Shown here piece by piece: positions 47,831 through 57,397 of a stretch of 64,000 nt of DNA. The DNA is from Arenicella chitinivorans (GTDB lineage Bacteria > Pseudomonadota > Gammaproteobacteria > Arenicellales > Arenicellaceae): contig NZ_BMXA01000010.1 of the NCBI RefSeq assembly GCF_014651515.1, positions 19,530 to 83,529 on the forward strand, in the 5' to 3' direction. Numbering within the stretch: the stretch's first letter is position 1; every line of letters begins with the position of its first letter. The notes under the pieces are model-generated. The model made no database searches, was not told the DNA's origin, and was given only the letters and a program-made list of their open reading frames with translations. A program made the position numbers and the translations under genes.

Positions 47831-49039
47831 ATGGCAAATGTGGTTCTTTGTTCGGAAATGGAACATGGCCCTCGCGCGTTGTTGCGGTTAGCAAGTTGTG
47901 CGACCGAACTTCGCTCGAAAGGTCATTCTGTCAGATTGGTGTGCAATGATCTCGGATTGGCACACCGCACTGACGCATTCGACAAGGTACCGGTTTTTCA
48001 GGCGCCGCAGATCCTTGTCTCCGATAAAGCCCGGCAGCGGCGGTTGGTTAACCACGCCTCGATACTGTTATCAAAAGGGTTTGCGAACAGAGAGAATCTG
48101 GTACCTGCAGTGCGTGGCTGGCTGCATCTTTTTGCCATCAGTGATGCGGATCTGGTGATGACCGATGCAGCACCAACTGCGACTTTGGCCGCCAAATTGC
48201 TGATGATTCCCTGTGTCATGATGGGTATGGGGTATACCGTTCCACCGAAGAAGGCGCCGTTACCGAGCTTGGTGCCATGGACCGCAAACACCATGAAAAA
48301 GGACGAGGCGGACGCGCTGTTACACGCCGAGGATGAGCCATTGCTGGTTGAAGTCAATGCGGCCGTCAAAGCGCTCAACTTTAACAACGTTTCTTTTAAA
48401 TCAGCACAGGAATTATTTTCTCATGCTGATCACTGGGTTACTTCGTTAGCTGAAATCGATCACTACGGAAAACGCGATGCGAAGTACGTCGTGCGTTGGT
48501 CTGATAAGCATCAAGCACCGGACCCGAAATGGCCTGCGCTGGAAGGCGACAAAGTATTTGTCCAAATGAGTACCGAGTCACCACATCTTGAGGCGGTTGT
48601 GAATCAGCTAGCCAAACGTGGTGCACCAACGCTGATGGTAATCCCTGACGCGTCAGAAAAGCTGATCGCGCGAACCAACATCCCTAATATTAGACTACAA
48701 CGTGAACCGGTTAACTTAAAGAAGGTCACGGAGCAGTGCCGTGTGGTCATTACGAACTGTGAGCACAACGTCTTGTACGACGTTCTGCTGGCGGGTACAC
48801 CTTGTATTCTGTTGCCCGATACGCATGAAAATACGGTGTTGGCGTACCGCGTCGCGCGGCGGAAACTAGGTTTTCCTGGACCCGCCAAGGCCGACAAGTT
48901 GAATCTGGACCAATTAATTGAAAAAGCCACCACCAATGATCAAGTTTGGGCTAATACATCGCGTGTCGCGTTGAAATATCAAAACCATGAATCATTACAA
49001 CGTATACACGATCTGATTGCGGAGAAATTGCCGGAATAA
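47831..49039 (+). CDS. glycosyltransferase-like protein (GT-B fold, GT1-type)
   Basis: 402 aa. The layout resembles the UDP-glycosyltransferase/MurG superfamily: N-terminal Rossmann part (VVLCSEMEHGPRALLRL) and C-terminal donor half with CRVVITNCEHNVLYDVLLAGTPCILLPDTHEN, where a His/Glu/Asn and a distal Asp-like nucleotide-sugar signature can be seen. The usual GGxGT is replaced by NCEH, so donor binding may be altered. Probably glycosylates a small molecule or lipid. Its stop lies 34 bp before the chosen XdhC start. Confidence 0.65.
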   Translation: MANVVLCSEMEHGPRALLRLASCATELRSKGHSVRLVCNDLGLAHRTDAFDKVPVFQAPQILVSDKARQRRLVNHASILLSKGFANRENLVPAVRGWLHLFAISDADLVMTDAAPTATLAAKLLMIPCVMMGMGYTVPPKKAPLPSLVPWTANTMKKDEADALLHAEDEPLLVEVNAAVKALNFNNVSFKSAQELFSHADHWVTSLAEIDHYGKRDAKYVVRWSDKHQAPDPKWPALEGDKVFVQMSTESPHLEAVVNQLAKRGAPTLMVIPDASEKLIARTNIPNIRLQREPVNLKKVTEQCRVVITNCEHNVLYDVLLAGTPCILLPDTHENTVLAYRVARRKLGFPGPAKADKLNLDQLIEKATTNDQVWANTSRVALKYQNHESLQRIHDLIAEKLPE

Positions 49040-49073
49040 TCACCACGGCGACAACGTTGATGTTGAAGCGCTT

Positions 49074-49961
49074 ATGTTAGTAAACCGCACACCATCTCCA
49101 CGGGAGCTACTCACGCAAACCGTGCAGACGCTAGAGCAAGTTGGCCAAGCAGTTCTGGCAACGCTGGTGCATATTGAAGGTAATGCTCCGTACCCAGTTG
49201 GCACGCAGATGCTAATTCGTCCAGATGGTCATTTCTATGGCCAACTGACTGGTGGTTGCGCCGAGCGAGCGATTGCGGATCAGGCGTTGCTGGTGTTGCA
49301 CAGTGGACAGAATCAGGTGCATCGCTATGGGCTAGACTCACCGTTTTTTGATATTCAGTTGCCCTGTGGCTCTGGTATTGATGTGTACTTCGATTGTCAG
49401 TTGGCGTTGGACGAATTGCGTATGGATTTGGCCAGCCTTGAGCGCAGGCTTCCAGTCACGCGTTCTATTGAACGGATAACGAAACACTACCTCCCCACAC
49501 CTCGTGTCATGTTATTTGGTCAGGGGCCCATTATGCTTGGGTTAACGCGTTTGGCGCTGGCGTCCGGGTTTGATGTCATTTGTTGTGCTCAGAATGACGC
49601 TACTCAGAACCTGCTAGGCGAACACGATATAATTGTGGAGTCCTTTGGGCGTGCTGCCGATTTGTTGAGTAACATCGACCCATTTACAGCCGTGGTTTCG
49701 TTGTTCCACGAGCATGATTTAGAAGTACCGATTCTTGCGCAAACCGTGCACAGTAAAGCGTTTTACCTTGGTGCGCTCGGCAGCCGCCGCACCCATCGGG
49801 AGCGTCTTGCAAAGCTGACTGCTCACGGAATCGACGAGTCATTGAGCGCCAAAATCAACGGGCCGGTCGGCTTGGCTATCGGCGCGACTACGCCAGAACA
49901 GATCGCGGTGTCGATTCTGGCTGAAGTCATTGCACAGATGAATGCAGCATCCAAAGAATAA
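49074..49961 (+). CDS. XdhC-family protein (molybdenum cofactor insertion)
   Basis: 295 aa. The N-terminal XdhC/CoxI segment (VLATLVHIEGNAPYPVGTQM and QLTGGCAERAIADQALLV) and the C-terminal Rossmann part (PRVMLFGQGPIMLGLTRLA; YLGALGSRRTHRERLAKL) are typical. XdhC binds Mo-cofactor and sulfurates it for xanthine dehydrogenase-type enzymes. No such enzyme is encoded here. The start at 49074 is the most family-like; the open frame begins further up, inside the glycosyltransferase gene. The 3' end overlaps mocA by 20 bp. Confidence 0.87.
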   Translation: MLVNRTPSPRELLTQTVQTLEQVGQAVLATLVHIEGNAPYPVGTQMLIRPDGHFYGQLTGGCAERAIADQALLVLHSGQNQVHRYGLDSPFFDIQLPCGSGIDVYFDCQLALDELRMDLASLERRLPVTRSIERITKHYLPTPRVMLFGQGPIMLGLTRLALASGFDVICCAQNDATQNLLGEHDIIVESFGRAADLLSNIDPFTAVVSLFHEHDLEVPILAQTVHSKAFYLGALGSRRTHRERLAKLTAHGIDESLSAKINGPVGLAIGATTPEQIAVSILAEVIAQMNAASKE

Positions 49962-50538
49962 ATCAATCGAGTGTTTAATTTTGGCAGCCGGGCGCTCACA
50001 GCGTTTTGGTGGTCCCAAGCTAAGACATCGCTTGTCGCCCTCGGGCGAGCCAATGATTGTGCACACCATTCGCCGTTACCAAGCCGTGTTTGAGCGGCCC
50101 TCGGTGGTGATTGCCAGTCACGACGACGCATTACGTGAGATCGTCATCCAAACCGGTGTGCACGTGATCGATAATCCGGCTGCGGAGCAGGGCATGAGCC
50201 AAAGTATTGTCCAAGGCGTAAGTCAAACATCGAGTTCCACCGGCTGGCTGATAGCGCTTGGTGATATGCCCTGGGTGTCAGAGTCAACTGTGCAACAACT
50301 CCTTGCCCATGCGCACCCAGAGCGGATCGTGGTGCCGAGCTATCAGCATCAGGATGGCAACCCTGTACTGTTTGGCGCACAGTTTGCGCCCCAGCTGAAG
50401 GCGTTAACCGGCGATCACGGCGGGAAAGTGATATTACAATCACCCGATGCACGGGTAAGGCGCATCGCGACTGGGGATCAAGGTATTCTGCGTGATGTCG
50501 ACACGCCCGCTGATCTGATAAATCGTAGCAAGCGCTAG
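49942..50538 (+). CDS. molybdenum cofactor cytidylyltransferase-like (MocA/MobA-type NTP transferase)
   Basis: 198 aa. The N-terminal nucleotidyltransferase loop is CLILAAGRSQRFGGPKL. GWLIALGDMPWVS carries the metal Asp, and GNPVLFGAQFAPQLKALTGDHGG is typical of MocA. It attaches CMP to molybdopterin for the XDH family; a MobA role (GMP) is possible. Overlaps xdhC by 20 bp, so the two are co-translated. Confidence 0.85.
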   Translation: MQHPKNKSIECLILAAGRSQRFGGPKLRHRLSPSGEPMIVHTIRRYQAVFERPSVVIASHDDALREIVIQTGVHVIDNPAAEQGMSQSIVQGVSQTSSSTGWLIALGDMPWVSESTVQQLLAHAHPERIVVPSYQHQDGNPVLFGAQFAPQLKALTGDHGGKVILQSPDARVRRIATGDQGILRDVDTPADLINRSKR

Positions 50539-50552
50539 TCACGTTTTGACTG

Positions 50553-50583
50553 CCTGAGTACTCTATTTTAGAGGTGACTCAGG
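50553..50583. terminator. hairpin between convergent mocA-like and GNAT genes
   Basis: Arms CCTGAGT/ACTCAGG with an inner CTCTA/TAGAG stem and TTT loop. It lies 14 bp past the mocA stop and next to the GNAT stop, so it can end both transcripts. No T run. Confidence 0.5.
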
Positions 50584-50584
50584 A

Positions 50585-51082
50585 CTAACTACCGGCGGCG
50601 AACTGCTGCAGCGCATTCCCGGTCAGGCGATATACCGTCCATTCATCTTGTGGTACCGCACCAATCGAACGATAAAACTGAATTGCTGGTTCGTTCCAGT
50701 TAAGCACGCTCCATTCCACACGACCACAGCCTCGCGCCACCGCAATCTTTGCGAGTTCCTGAAGCAGGGCTTTGCCAACCCCAAGTCCCCGAGTCTCTGG
50801 TCGGACATAGAGGTCTTCCAGGTAAATGCCATTGCGTCCAAGCCAAGTTGAAAAATTGAAAAAATACACCGCAAAACCAACAGGCTGCGCGTCCAGCTCA
50901 GCGATGAGTCCAAACACGTTGGCGTGTTTTCCAAATAAGGCGGCATGCATATCCGACTCCGTTGCCTCGACTGCGTTTGGTTCCTTTTCGTAAACAGCCA
51001 GCTCATGCACGAATTTTAAGATCTGTGAAATATCACTGGGTTCGGCTGGGCGAATGGTAAGATGAGACACAGGGTTCTCCAT
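50585..51082 (-). CDS. GNAT acetyltransferase (SSAT/thialysine-type)
   Basis: 165 aa. Acetyl-CoA-binding motif A is RPETRGLGVGKALLQEL. IYLEDLYV and ARGCGRVEWSVLNWNEPAIQFY resemble the diamine/thialysine (SSAT2-like) branch. Transfers acetyl to a small-molecule amine, probably thialysine or another lysine analogue; substrate not proven. Confidence 0.85.
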   Translation of the reverse strand: MENPVSHLTIRPAEPSDISQILKFVHELAVYEKEPNAVEATESDMHAALFGKHANVFGLIAELDAQPVGFAVYFFNFSTWLGRNGIYLEDLYVRPETRGLGVGKALLQELAKIAVARGCGRVEWSVLNWNEPAIQFYRSIGAVPQDEWTVYRLTGNALQQFAAGS

Positions 51083-51092
51083 GATCGTATTG

Positions 51093-51557
51093 TTAGGTTA
51101 AGCGAGTGAAGTGCGCGTTGGTTAAGGACGCAAGGTCGGCTGGGCTAAGTTCGATTTCCAGTCCGCGACGACCAGCACTGACGAAGATTGTCGCATAGCT
51201 TTGTGCAGACACATCGATGAATGTGCGCAATAGTTTTTTTTGCCCGAGCGGGCTAACGCCACCTAAGATGTAACCAGTGGTGCGTTGTACCTTTGATTTA
51301 TCGGCCATATCACAGCGCTTGGCCTTAGCCGCTTTGGCCAACGACTTGAGATTCAACTGGTGTGAAACTGGTACCACTGCGACCAGTAACTCACCTGCAT
51401 TCGTCTCGACCACCAGAGTTTTGAAAACTTGTGATGGGTCAATGCCTAACTCTATTGCGGCTTCTTCCCCATACGATGCGGCCGATGCATCGTGTTCATA
51501 ACTGTGCACCTGATGGTCGATGTTATTATTGTTGGCAAGGTCGATGGCTGGGGTCAC
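51093..51557 (-). CDS. ybaK: Cys-tRNA(Pro)/Cys-tRNA(Cys) deacylase YbaK/EbsC family
   Basis: 154 aa from the GTG at 51557. Trans-editing enzyme that removes Cys wrongly attached to tRNA(Pro). VFKTLVVET, AVVPVSHQLNLKSLAKA, QRTTGYILGGVSPLGQKK and FVSAGRRGLEIELSP are diagnostic; the Lys in VFKT is the key lysine. An in-frame ATG at 51671 would add 38 atypical residues and run into the divergent yggU gene, so it is rejected. Confidence 0.9.
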   Translation of the reverse strand: MTPAIDLANNNNIDHQVHSYEHDASAASYGEEAAIELGIDPSQVFKTLVVETNAGELLVAVVPVSHQLNLKSLAKAAKAKRCDMADKSKVQRTTGYILGGVSPLGQKKLLRTFIDVSAQSYATIFVSAGRRGLEIELSPADLASLTNAHFTRLT

Positions 51558-51632
51558 GTGCGTGTTCGATGGGTTGGTATGTGTGCGTTGAATGTCGCGG
51601 TCGCTCGACCGGTTTATCGCTATACTAATAGA

Positions 51633-51887
51633 ATGCGAATATCGATTAAAGTGATCGCCAATGCGGCTCAAACCGAAGTGGTCGGTTTTGTCGGCGAATA
51701 TTTGAAACTCAGGATCGCTGCAGCACCAGAAAAAGGCAAAGCCAATAAGGAAATCATCCGATTCTTAGCCAAAGAGTGGAGGTTGCCAAAACACGCAGTG
51801 CAAATTGAGTCTGGACACACCAGTAATTTAAAAATCATTCGCGCGCAAGGACTCAACCCAGAGCGCTTACGCGCCTATCGTGCTTGA
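51633..51887 (+). CDS. DUF167 / YggU family protein
   Basis: 84 aa. Matches the YggU/DUF167 pattern: LKLRIAAAPEKGKANKEIIRFLAKEW and VQIESGHTSNLKIIR in part. Conserved in bacteria and eukaryotes, function unknown. The ATG at 51633 is the family start. Its 3' end overlaps the IPMS/citramalate synthase gene tail to tail by 21 bp. Confidence 0.88.
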   Translation: MRISIKVIANAAQTEVVGFVGEYLKLRIAAAPEKGKANKEIIRFLAKEWRLPKHAVQIESGHTSNLKIIRAQGLNPERLRAYRA

Positions 51888-53438
51888 TTCAAATGCGGTA
51901 AATTGCCCCAGATCACTCACATTCGAATTAATCGCTTTTAGTGTGGCATACATGGCGGCCACTACCTGATTCGAATGCACGCCACGTGTCGTCATCTTGC
52001 GACCTGTATCCAGCTCCCAAGTGATTGACGCTTCGGTCAAGGCATTGGTCTTACCCCCTTTGGGGATGTGTACCTGGTAATCAATCAGGCGCGGCCGTTG
52101 CAACTCGGCATAGTTTTCCAGAATTTCATCCAAGGCGTGAACAAACGCATCGTAGGCACCGTTGCCTTCGCCCTTGGCAGATTGCTGAGTGCCATCGATT
52201 GCCACCGTGAGTTCCACGGTTGAATCTCCGTTCAAGCGACCAAAGGTCGTGCAGTCAATAAGCACCACGCGTGCGGCGTCGTTGCTACCCAGCACATCGG
52301 CGATGATGAACGGCAGGTCTTCAGGTGTGATAACTTGTTTTGAATCGCCGAGCTGAATCACTTTTGCCAGTACTTTCTGCTGGTCTTCCTCACTCAGCGA
52401 GATACCCATTTCATCAAGGTTTTGTTCGAGCGACGCTTTACCGGCGAGTTTACCGAGTGCGTAGGTGCGTTTGCGAGCGAAGCGTTCCGGCGTCAAATTA
52501 GTCACATAAAGCCCGCCTTTTTTATCGCCGTCGGCATGAATGCCGGCAGTTTGTGTGAACACATCAGACCCTAGAATGGGCGCATTGCAAGCCACGAATT
52601 TGCCAGAGAAACTTTCCACCATTTGACTCACATCGACTATGTGCTCTTCGTCAATACTCAGCTCGATCTGCATTTTGTCGCGTAACACGACCGCGACTTC
52701 TGCCAGCGAGGCATTGCCTGCACGCTCGCCCAAGCAGTTTATAGTGCAATGAATTGACCTGATGCCTGCAGCAACCGCTGCCATCACATTGGCGGTGGCG
52801 AGGCCGTAATCGTTATGCGGATGAAAATCGAATGCTAGATCCGGGAAGCGCGTCACCATATCGTTGATCGCGATGCTGACTTCCTGAGGTGACATTACAC
52901 CCAAAGTGTCCGGCAACATAAAATGTCCGATTTCGCGCTCGTGAAGTGCGGTGATCAGGTTATACACATACTCCGGTGAATCCTGATAGCCATTCGACCA
53001 GTCTTCCAGGTAGACATTGACCTGAACCCCTTGCTCCAGCGCGTAGTCGATGGTTTTATGAATATTCTCGATATGCTGCTCAGGCGACTGGCGCAGTTGC
53101 ATGCGGCAGTGCTTTTCACTGCCTTTGGTTAACAGGTTGATGACTTTGCCACCAGTGCTGGTAATCCAGTCGACACTGCGTGTGTGATCCACGAAGCCAA
53201 GCACCTCGACCCGGTCCAAGTACCCGTGCTGTGAGGCCCATTGATTTATCTTCTTAACAGCCTCTTGTTCGCCTTGCGAAACACCAGCGGAAGCTACTTC
53301 AATACGATCCACCTTCAATCGGCCAAGCAAGGCCTGAGCGATACTGACTTTCTCGCCAGGAGCAAATGACACGCCTTGGGTTTGTTCGCCATCGCGAAGT
53401 GTGGTGTCCATTAAGGTGATTTTGGGCTTGTGTGACAT
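51867..53438 (-). CDS. 2-isopropylmalate synthase/citramalate synthase family (HMGL-like)
   Basis: 523 aa from the ATG at 53438. TIM-barrel with LMDTTLRDGEQTQGVSFAPGEK (start of the HMGL domain; metal Asp in TLRDGEQT), DFHPHNDYGLATAN (metal His residues) and NCLGERAGNASLAEV. The C-terminal LeuA dimer/allosteric domain follows (VVLIDCTTFGRLNGDS). It makes either 2-isopropylmalate (leucine) or citramalate (isoleucine via pyruvate). The divergent TIM-barrel type here occurs both as LeuA and CimA; context next to leuDC favours leucine or both. Substrate cannot be fixed by eye. Confidence 0.8.
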   Translation of the reverse strand: MSHKPKITLMDTTLRDGEQTQGVSFAPGEKVSIAQALLGRLKVDRIEVASAGVSQGEQEAVKKINQWASQHGYLDRVEVLGFVDHTRSVDWITSTGGKVINLLTKGSEKHCRMQLRQSPEQHIENIHKTIDYALEQGVQVNVYLEDWSNGYQDSPEYVYNLITALHEREIGHFMLPDTLGVMSPQEVSIAINDMVTRFPDLAFDFHPHNDYGLATANVMAAVAAGIRSIHCTINCLGERAGNASLAEVAVVLRDKMQIELSIDEEHIVDVSQMVESFSGKFVACNAPILGSDVFTQTAGIHADGDKKGGLYVTNLTPERFARKRTYALGKLAGKASLEQNLDEMGISLSEEDQQKVLAKVIQLGDSKQVITPEDLPFIIADVLGSNDAARVVLIDCTTFGRLNGDSTVELTVAIDGTQQSAKGEGNGAYDAFVHALDEILENYAELQRPRLIDYQVHIPKGGKTNALTEASITWELDTGRKMTTRGVHSNQVVAAMYATLKAINSNVSDLGQFTAFESSTIGA

Positions 53439-53551
53439 GCAGGTACTCAACAGTTAAGCTCTCGACTATATCGAGTTTTGACTTGGAAATAAAAGGGTTT
53501 CGCGCAATTGCCTTGGTGCTCGAGCCTCGTTACTCCGGGCTGGTAGAACGC

Positions 53552-53581
53552 AAAAAAGGGCAGCATGCGCAGCCCTTTTTT
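53552..53581 (-). terminator. Rho-independent terminator after leuD
   Basis: Perfect 10-bp stem AAAAAAGGGC/GCCCTTTTTT, 10-nt loop, and T/A runs on both sides. Lies 21 bp beyond the leuD stop. Confidence 0.88.
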
Positions 53582-53602
53582 GACAGTGCCAAAGCGTTGG
53601 CG

Positions 53603-54217
53603 TTAACTAGCCCACAACCAAGGGAACTTCTGCTTGTGTTGTTCTTCGTACTGATCGATTTTATCGGTGTGCTTCAAGGTCAACCCAATGTCATCCAGAC
53701 CTGCGAGCAGGTTGTGTTTACGAAAACCGTCGATGTCAAATTTAACCTCAATACCACCTGGCGTGCTGACCGATTGATTCTCAAGATCCACAGTGAAAGA
53801 AACGCCCTCATTCTCTCGAATCTCGCTCATCAGCGCTTTTAGTGTTGGTGCATCGACTACGATTGGCAGAATCCCGTTCTTGAAACAGTTGTTGTAAAAG
53901 ATATCGGCAAAACTGGTTGAGATAATGGTGTTGAAACCATAGTCGTCAATTGCCCAAGGTGCGTGCTCGCGTGAAGACCCGCAACCAAAGTTATCGCCGG
54001 CGACCAAAATGCGTGCGTCTTTAAACTTTGGATTGTTCAACTCAAAATCCGGATTCAGTGTGCCGTCCTCAAGGTAGCGCCAGTCGTGGAACAGATGAAT
54101 TCCAAAGCCAGTGCGTTCAACTTTCTTCAAGAACTGCTTGGCGATGATTTGGTCGGTGTCGACATTGCTGCGATTCATCAAGGCGGCAACGCTGGTGTGC
54201 TTAGTGTATTTTTCCAT
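53603..54217 (-). CDS. leuD: 3-isopropylmalate dehydratase small subunit
   Basis: 204 aa. Swivelling subunit of isopropylmalate isomerase. Family marks: ALMNRSNVDTDQIIAKQFLK and AGDNFGCGSSREHAPWA (the substrate loop). GGAG precedes the ATG at 54217. Follows leuC by 10 bp; leuB is not next to it. Confidence 0.97.
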   Translation of the reverse strand: MEKYTKHTSVAALMNRSNVDTDQIIAKQFLKKVERTGFGIHLFHDWRYLEDGTLNPDFELNNPKFKDARILVAGDNFGCGSSREHAPWAIDDYGFNTIISTSFADIFYNNCFKNGILPIVVDAPTLKALMSEIRENEGVSFTVDLENQSVSTPGGIEVKFDIDGFRKHNLLAGLDDIGLTLKHTDKIDQYEEQHKQKFPWLWAS

Positions 54218-54227
54218 GATCGTGCTC

Positions 54228-55634
54228 CTATTGTTCCAGTTCGCGGATATCGACGAATCGACCGGCGGCAGCCGTGGCCGCAGCCATGGCAGGGGATACC
54301 AGATGGGTACGACCCCCTTTGCCCTGGCGACCTTCAAAGTTGCGGTTTGATGTGGATGCGCAGCGTTCGCCTGGTTTTAGTTGATCACCATTCATCGCCA
54401 AGCACATTGAGCAGCCCGGCTCGCGCCACTCCCAGCCAGCGTCAGTGAAAATCTTGTCCAGACCTTCTTGTTCTGCCTGCGCTTTTACGAGGTACGAACC
54501 AGGCACTGCAATCGCCGTAACATTCGCCGGTACTTTGGTGCCCTTGGCGACTTCTGCGGCAGCACGAAAATCCTCGATGCGTGAATTGGTGCAGGAACCC
54601 AAGAATACGAAGTCAACCGAGATGTCGGTCATTTTGGTGCCCGCTTGCAAGCCCATATACTCGAGTGCGCTTTGACACGCAATCTGCTTGCCTTCCTGCT
54701 CAAAATCACCGGGAGCTGGTACCGTTTTGTCCACTGGCACAACCTGTTCTGGTGAGGTGCCCCAGGTCACTTGCGGTGCGATCTCTTCAGCACGCAAGGT
54801 CACCACGTGGTCATATTCTGCACCAGCGTCGCTTGGCAATGACTTCCAGTAAGCCAGCGCCTGTGCCCATTTCTCACCTTTCGGTGCGAATTCTTTGCCT
54901 TCCAGAAAGTCATAGGTTTTTTGATCTGGTGCGACCAGACCGGCGCGAGCGCCAGACTCAATCGCCATGTTACAGAGCGTCATGCGGCCTTGCATCGACA
55001 GCGCCTCGATGGCTTCGCCAGCGTATTCGATGACATACCCATTACCACCAGCGGTGCCGATTTTGCCGATGATGGCCAGCGCGATGTCTTTGGCGGTACT
55101 GAACTTTGACAACTGGCCATCCACTTTCACTAACATGGTTTTGGACTTGGACTGTGGCAAACATTGCGTTGCCATCACGTGCTCAACTTCAGAGGTGCCA
55201 ATACCAAATGCCAACGCGCCAAACGCGCCGTGCGTGGCGGTGTGCGAGTCACCACAGACGGTGGTCATGCCTGGGTGCACAAATCCGTGCTCGGGCACCA
55301 CAACGTGAATAATGCCGTTGTTTTCGCTCTCCATGTCGTACAGCGTCAGACCATGTTCTTGACAGTTATTCATCATGGTTTGAACCTGCTTGGCACCGAT
55401 CGGATCCGGCAAATTGATGCGGTCTGACAGTTTGGTGGGCACGCAGTGATCCAATGTCGCCAAAATACTGTGTGGATTGCGAATGGGGCGGCCTGCCATC
55501 TTCAAGCCCTCGAATGCTTGCGGCGAAGTCACCTCATGCATCAAGTGACGGTCAACATACATCAGCGGGGCCTGACCGGGTTCTTCGTGAACCAGGTGTG
55601 CGTCCCAGATTTTTTCATACATGGTCTTTGCCAT
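54228..55634 (-). CDS. leuC: 3-isopropylmalate dehydratase large subunit
   Basis: 468 aa, aconitase family. [4Fe-4S] Cys residues appear in [13 protein letters not shown] and in [23 protein letters not shown] is also a signature. With LeuD it isomerises 2- to 3-isopropylmalate. First gene of leuCD, divergent from a LysR gene. Confidence 0.98.
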   Translation of the reverse strand: MAKTMYEKIWDAHLVHEEPGQAPLMYVDRHLMHEVTSPQAFEGLKMAGRPIRNPHSILATLDHCVPTKLSDRINLPDPIGAKQVQTMMNNCQEHGLTLYDMESENNGIIHVVVPEHGFVHPGMTTVCGDSHTATHGAFGALAFGIGTSEVEHVMATQCLPQSKSKTMLVKVDGQLSKFSTAKDIALAIIGKIGTAGGNGYVIEYAGEAIEALSMQGRMTLCNMAIESGARAGLVAPDQKTYDFLEGKEFAPKGEKWAQALAYWKSLPSDAGAEYDHVVTLRAEEIAPQVTWGTSPEQVVPVDKTVPAPGDFEQEGKQIACQSALEYMGLQAGTKMTDISVDFVFLGSCTNSRIEDFRAAAEVAKGTKVPANVTAIAVPGSYLVKAQAEQEGLDKIFTDAGWEWREPGCSMCLAMNGDQLKPGERCASTSNRNFEGRQGKGGRTHLVSPAMAAATAAAGRFVDIRELEQ

Positions 55635-55793
55635 GACATACCTCGAATTTGTGTCTCGCGCTTGCGCGCAATGTCTCGAAAAAACAAGTGGTCAGCGTGA
55701 ATAACCACCGAAGAGGAGGCGCGTGGCGCGCCTGTATGCGGGTAAATATAGCAAAGCTCATTGATAATACAAATTCATTGTTATTATAATATC

Positions 55794-55810
55794 GATTCCA
55801 AAATGGAATC
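55794..55810. promoter_or_regulatory. palindrome in the leuC/lysR spacer, probable LysR-type site
   Basis: GATTCCA-AAA-TGGAATC, a perfect 7-3-7 palindrome 20 bp before the lysR start. The ATTCC-N5-GGAAT core is the shape of a LysR-type recognition box. The spacer is AT-rich and serves two divergent promoters. Confidence 0.55.
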
Positions 55811-55829
55811 CATAATGAGGTCACCTTCG

Positions 55830-56711
55830 ATGGATATTTTTTCCTTGCAAGCCTTTATTGCCGTGGCGCGATATGCCTCGTTTTCCAAAGCCTCGGAATC
55901 CTTGTTTGTTACTCAACCGGCAGTGAGTAAACGTGTCTCGGCCTTAGAGGAAGAGTTAGGAACTCAGCTGTTTAATCGGATCGCACGACAGATCAGTTTA
56001 ACCGAAGCCGGTAAGCAGTTATTGCCCAGAGCGCAGGAGCTGGTGAGTCAGGCTGACGACATGCAACGGTTTGCGTCCACGCTTAGTGATGAGATCAGTG
56101 GCAACCTAGCGATTGCCATTGCGCACCACATCGGCTTGCATCGTATGCCGCCAATCTTAAAACAGTTTCACCAACGTTACCCCAATGTGCATCTGGATAT
56201 TCTGTTCGAGGATTCCGATAAAGCATTCCACGCGGTGCAGCAAGGTGATATTGAGTTTGCGATTATTACGCTGCCGAGCGAACTGCCAGATCAATTGAGC
56301 AAACAATTGATCTGGCACGACCCATTGCAAATAGTTGTCGGCTTAGACCATCCGCTAGCCAGATCTGACAAAATCACATTAGCGGAACTGGCTACGCATT
56401 CTTGCGTGCTGCCGAGTGAGGATACCGAAACACACAAAATCGTGCGTCGACAGTTTCACGAACATGACTTAAGTCTCTCCGTGCAAATGGAAACGAATAA
56501 TTTAGAAACTTTACGTATGCTGGCGGAAGCGGGCTTAGGATGGTCTGTGTTGCCTATCACCATGCATAGCGACAGTTTACAGCGCCTGAATATTGGCGTA
56601 AATCTCTCGCGTGACCTCGGTCTTGTCGTGCATGCTAAACGGAGTTTGTCGAATGCCGCGAACGCATTACGTGACTTGGTGTTTGAGCAGGCGGAACCAG
56701 TGTTAACATAA
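55830..56711 (+). CDS. LysR-family transcriptional regulator
   Basis: 293 aa. N-terminal winged HTH (about 1-60: LQAFIAVARYASFSKASESL, VTQPAVSKRVSALEEELG) and a periplasmic-binding-like effector domain. Divergent from leuCD, so it probably controls leucine synthesis genes and itself. ATG at 55830 chosen for its GAGG site; upstream in-frame ATGs lie within the palindrome region. Confidence 0.88.
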   Translation: MDIFSLQAFIAVARYASFSKASESLFVTQPAVSKRVSALEEELGTQLFNRIARQISLTEAGKQLLPRAQELVSQADDMQRFASTLSDEISGNLAIAIAHHIGLHRMPPILKQFHQRYPNVHLDILFEDSDKAFHAVQQGDIEFAIITLPSELPDQLSKQLIWHDPLQIVVGLDHPLARSDKITLAELATHSCVLPSEDTETHKIVRRQFHEHDLSLSVQMETNNLETLRMLAEAGLGWSVLPITMHSDSLQRLNIGVNLSRDLGLVVHAKRSLSNAANALRDLVFEQAEPVLT

Positions 56712-56774
56712 TCACGACGTGTCGCAACATACCCTTAGGTACGCCACAAGAACCTAAATTTTGTAAGGTGCCCT

Positions 56775-57347
56775 ATGTTTCGATTCATAAGTCTGGCTAG
56801 CATGTGTTTGCTACTCAGTCTATTTTACCAAACGGTTGACGCACAAGCTCAAGAAGCCGTTGCCTGTCATGACTTGCAGACGTATCGCGCCATGAAGCTG
56901 CGGTCTAAAACCGAGATTGATTTTTGCGCAAAATTCGCAGGTAAGCCAATGCTGATTGTGAATACTGCCAGTCAATGTGGGTTTACTGGGCAGTTTAAAG
57001 GGCTAGAGGCCTTACACAAACGTTTCGGCGACCGTTTGGCGATTATTGGTTTTCCCTCCAACGACTTTAAACAAGAGTACACCGATACCGACAAAGTTGC
57101 CGATGTTTGCTATGTGAACTATGGTGTGACCTTTACCATGCTGGAACCCAGCGTGGTCACGGGCAAAGAGGCGAATGCCGTGTTTGCCTTACTTGCGCAA
57201 AAAACCGGTCAGCAGCCAAGTTGGAACTTTAACAAATATTTGGTTTCGGCCAATGGTCAAAGCGTCACGCATTTTGGTTCGCGTACAAAACCCGGTGCAC
57301 CAGAATTGCTCGACGCCATTGACTCTGTGTTAAACGCATCAGATTAA
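56775..57347 (+). CDS. exported glutathione peroxidase-like thiol peroxidase
   Basis: 190 aa with a signal peptide (about 1-25, ending DAQAQ). The peroxidatic Cys is in NTASQCGFTGQFKG, the GFPSNDF segment replaces the classic FPCNQFG, and WNFNKYLV carries the catalytic Trp/Asn. The cytosolic BtuE/GPx family reduces hydroperoxides with thioredoxin-like partners; here the protein should act in the periplasm. Its stop faces the dnaE2 stop 50 bp away. Confidence 0.88.
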   Translation: MFRFISLASMCLLLSLFYQTVDAQAQEAVACHDLQTYRAMKLRSKTEIDFCAKFAGKPMLIVNTASQCGFTGQFKGLEALHKRFGDRLAIIGFPSNDFKQEYTDTDKVADVCYVNYGVTFTMLEPSVVTGKEANAVFALLAQKTGQQPSWNFNKYLVSANGQSVTHFGSRTKPGAPELLDAIDSVLNASD

Positions 57348-57397
57348 TCAAGTTCTGCGTCAGGCGTACAGTTCGGTATGAACTGCAGCAATGCGGC

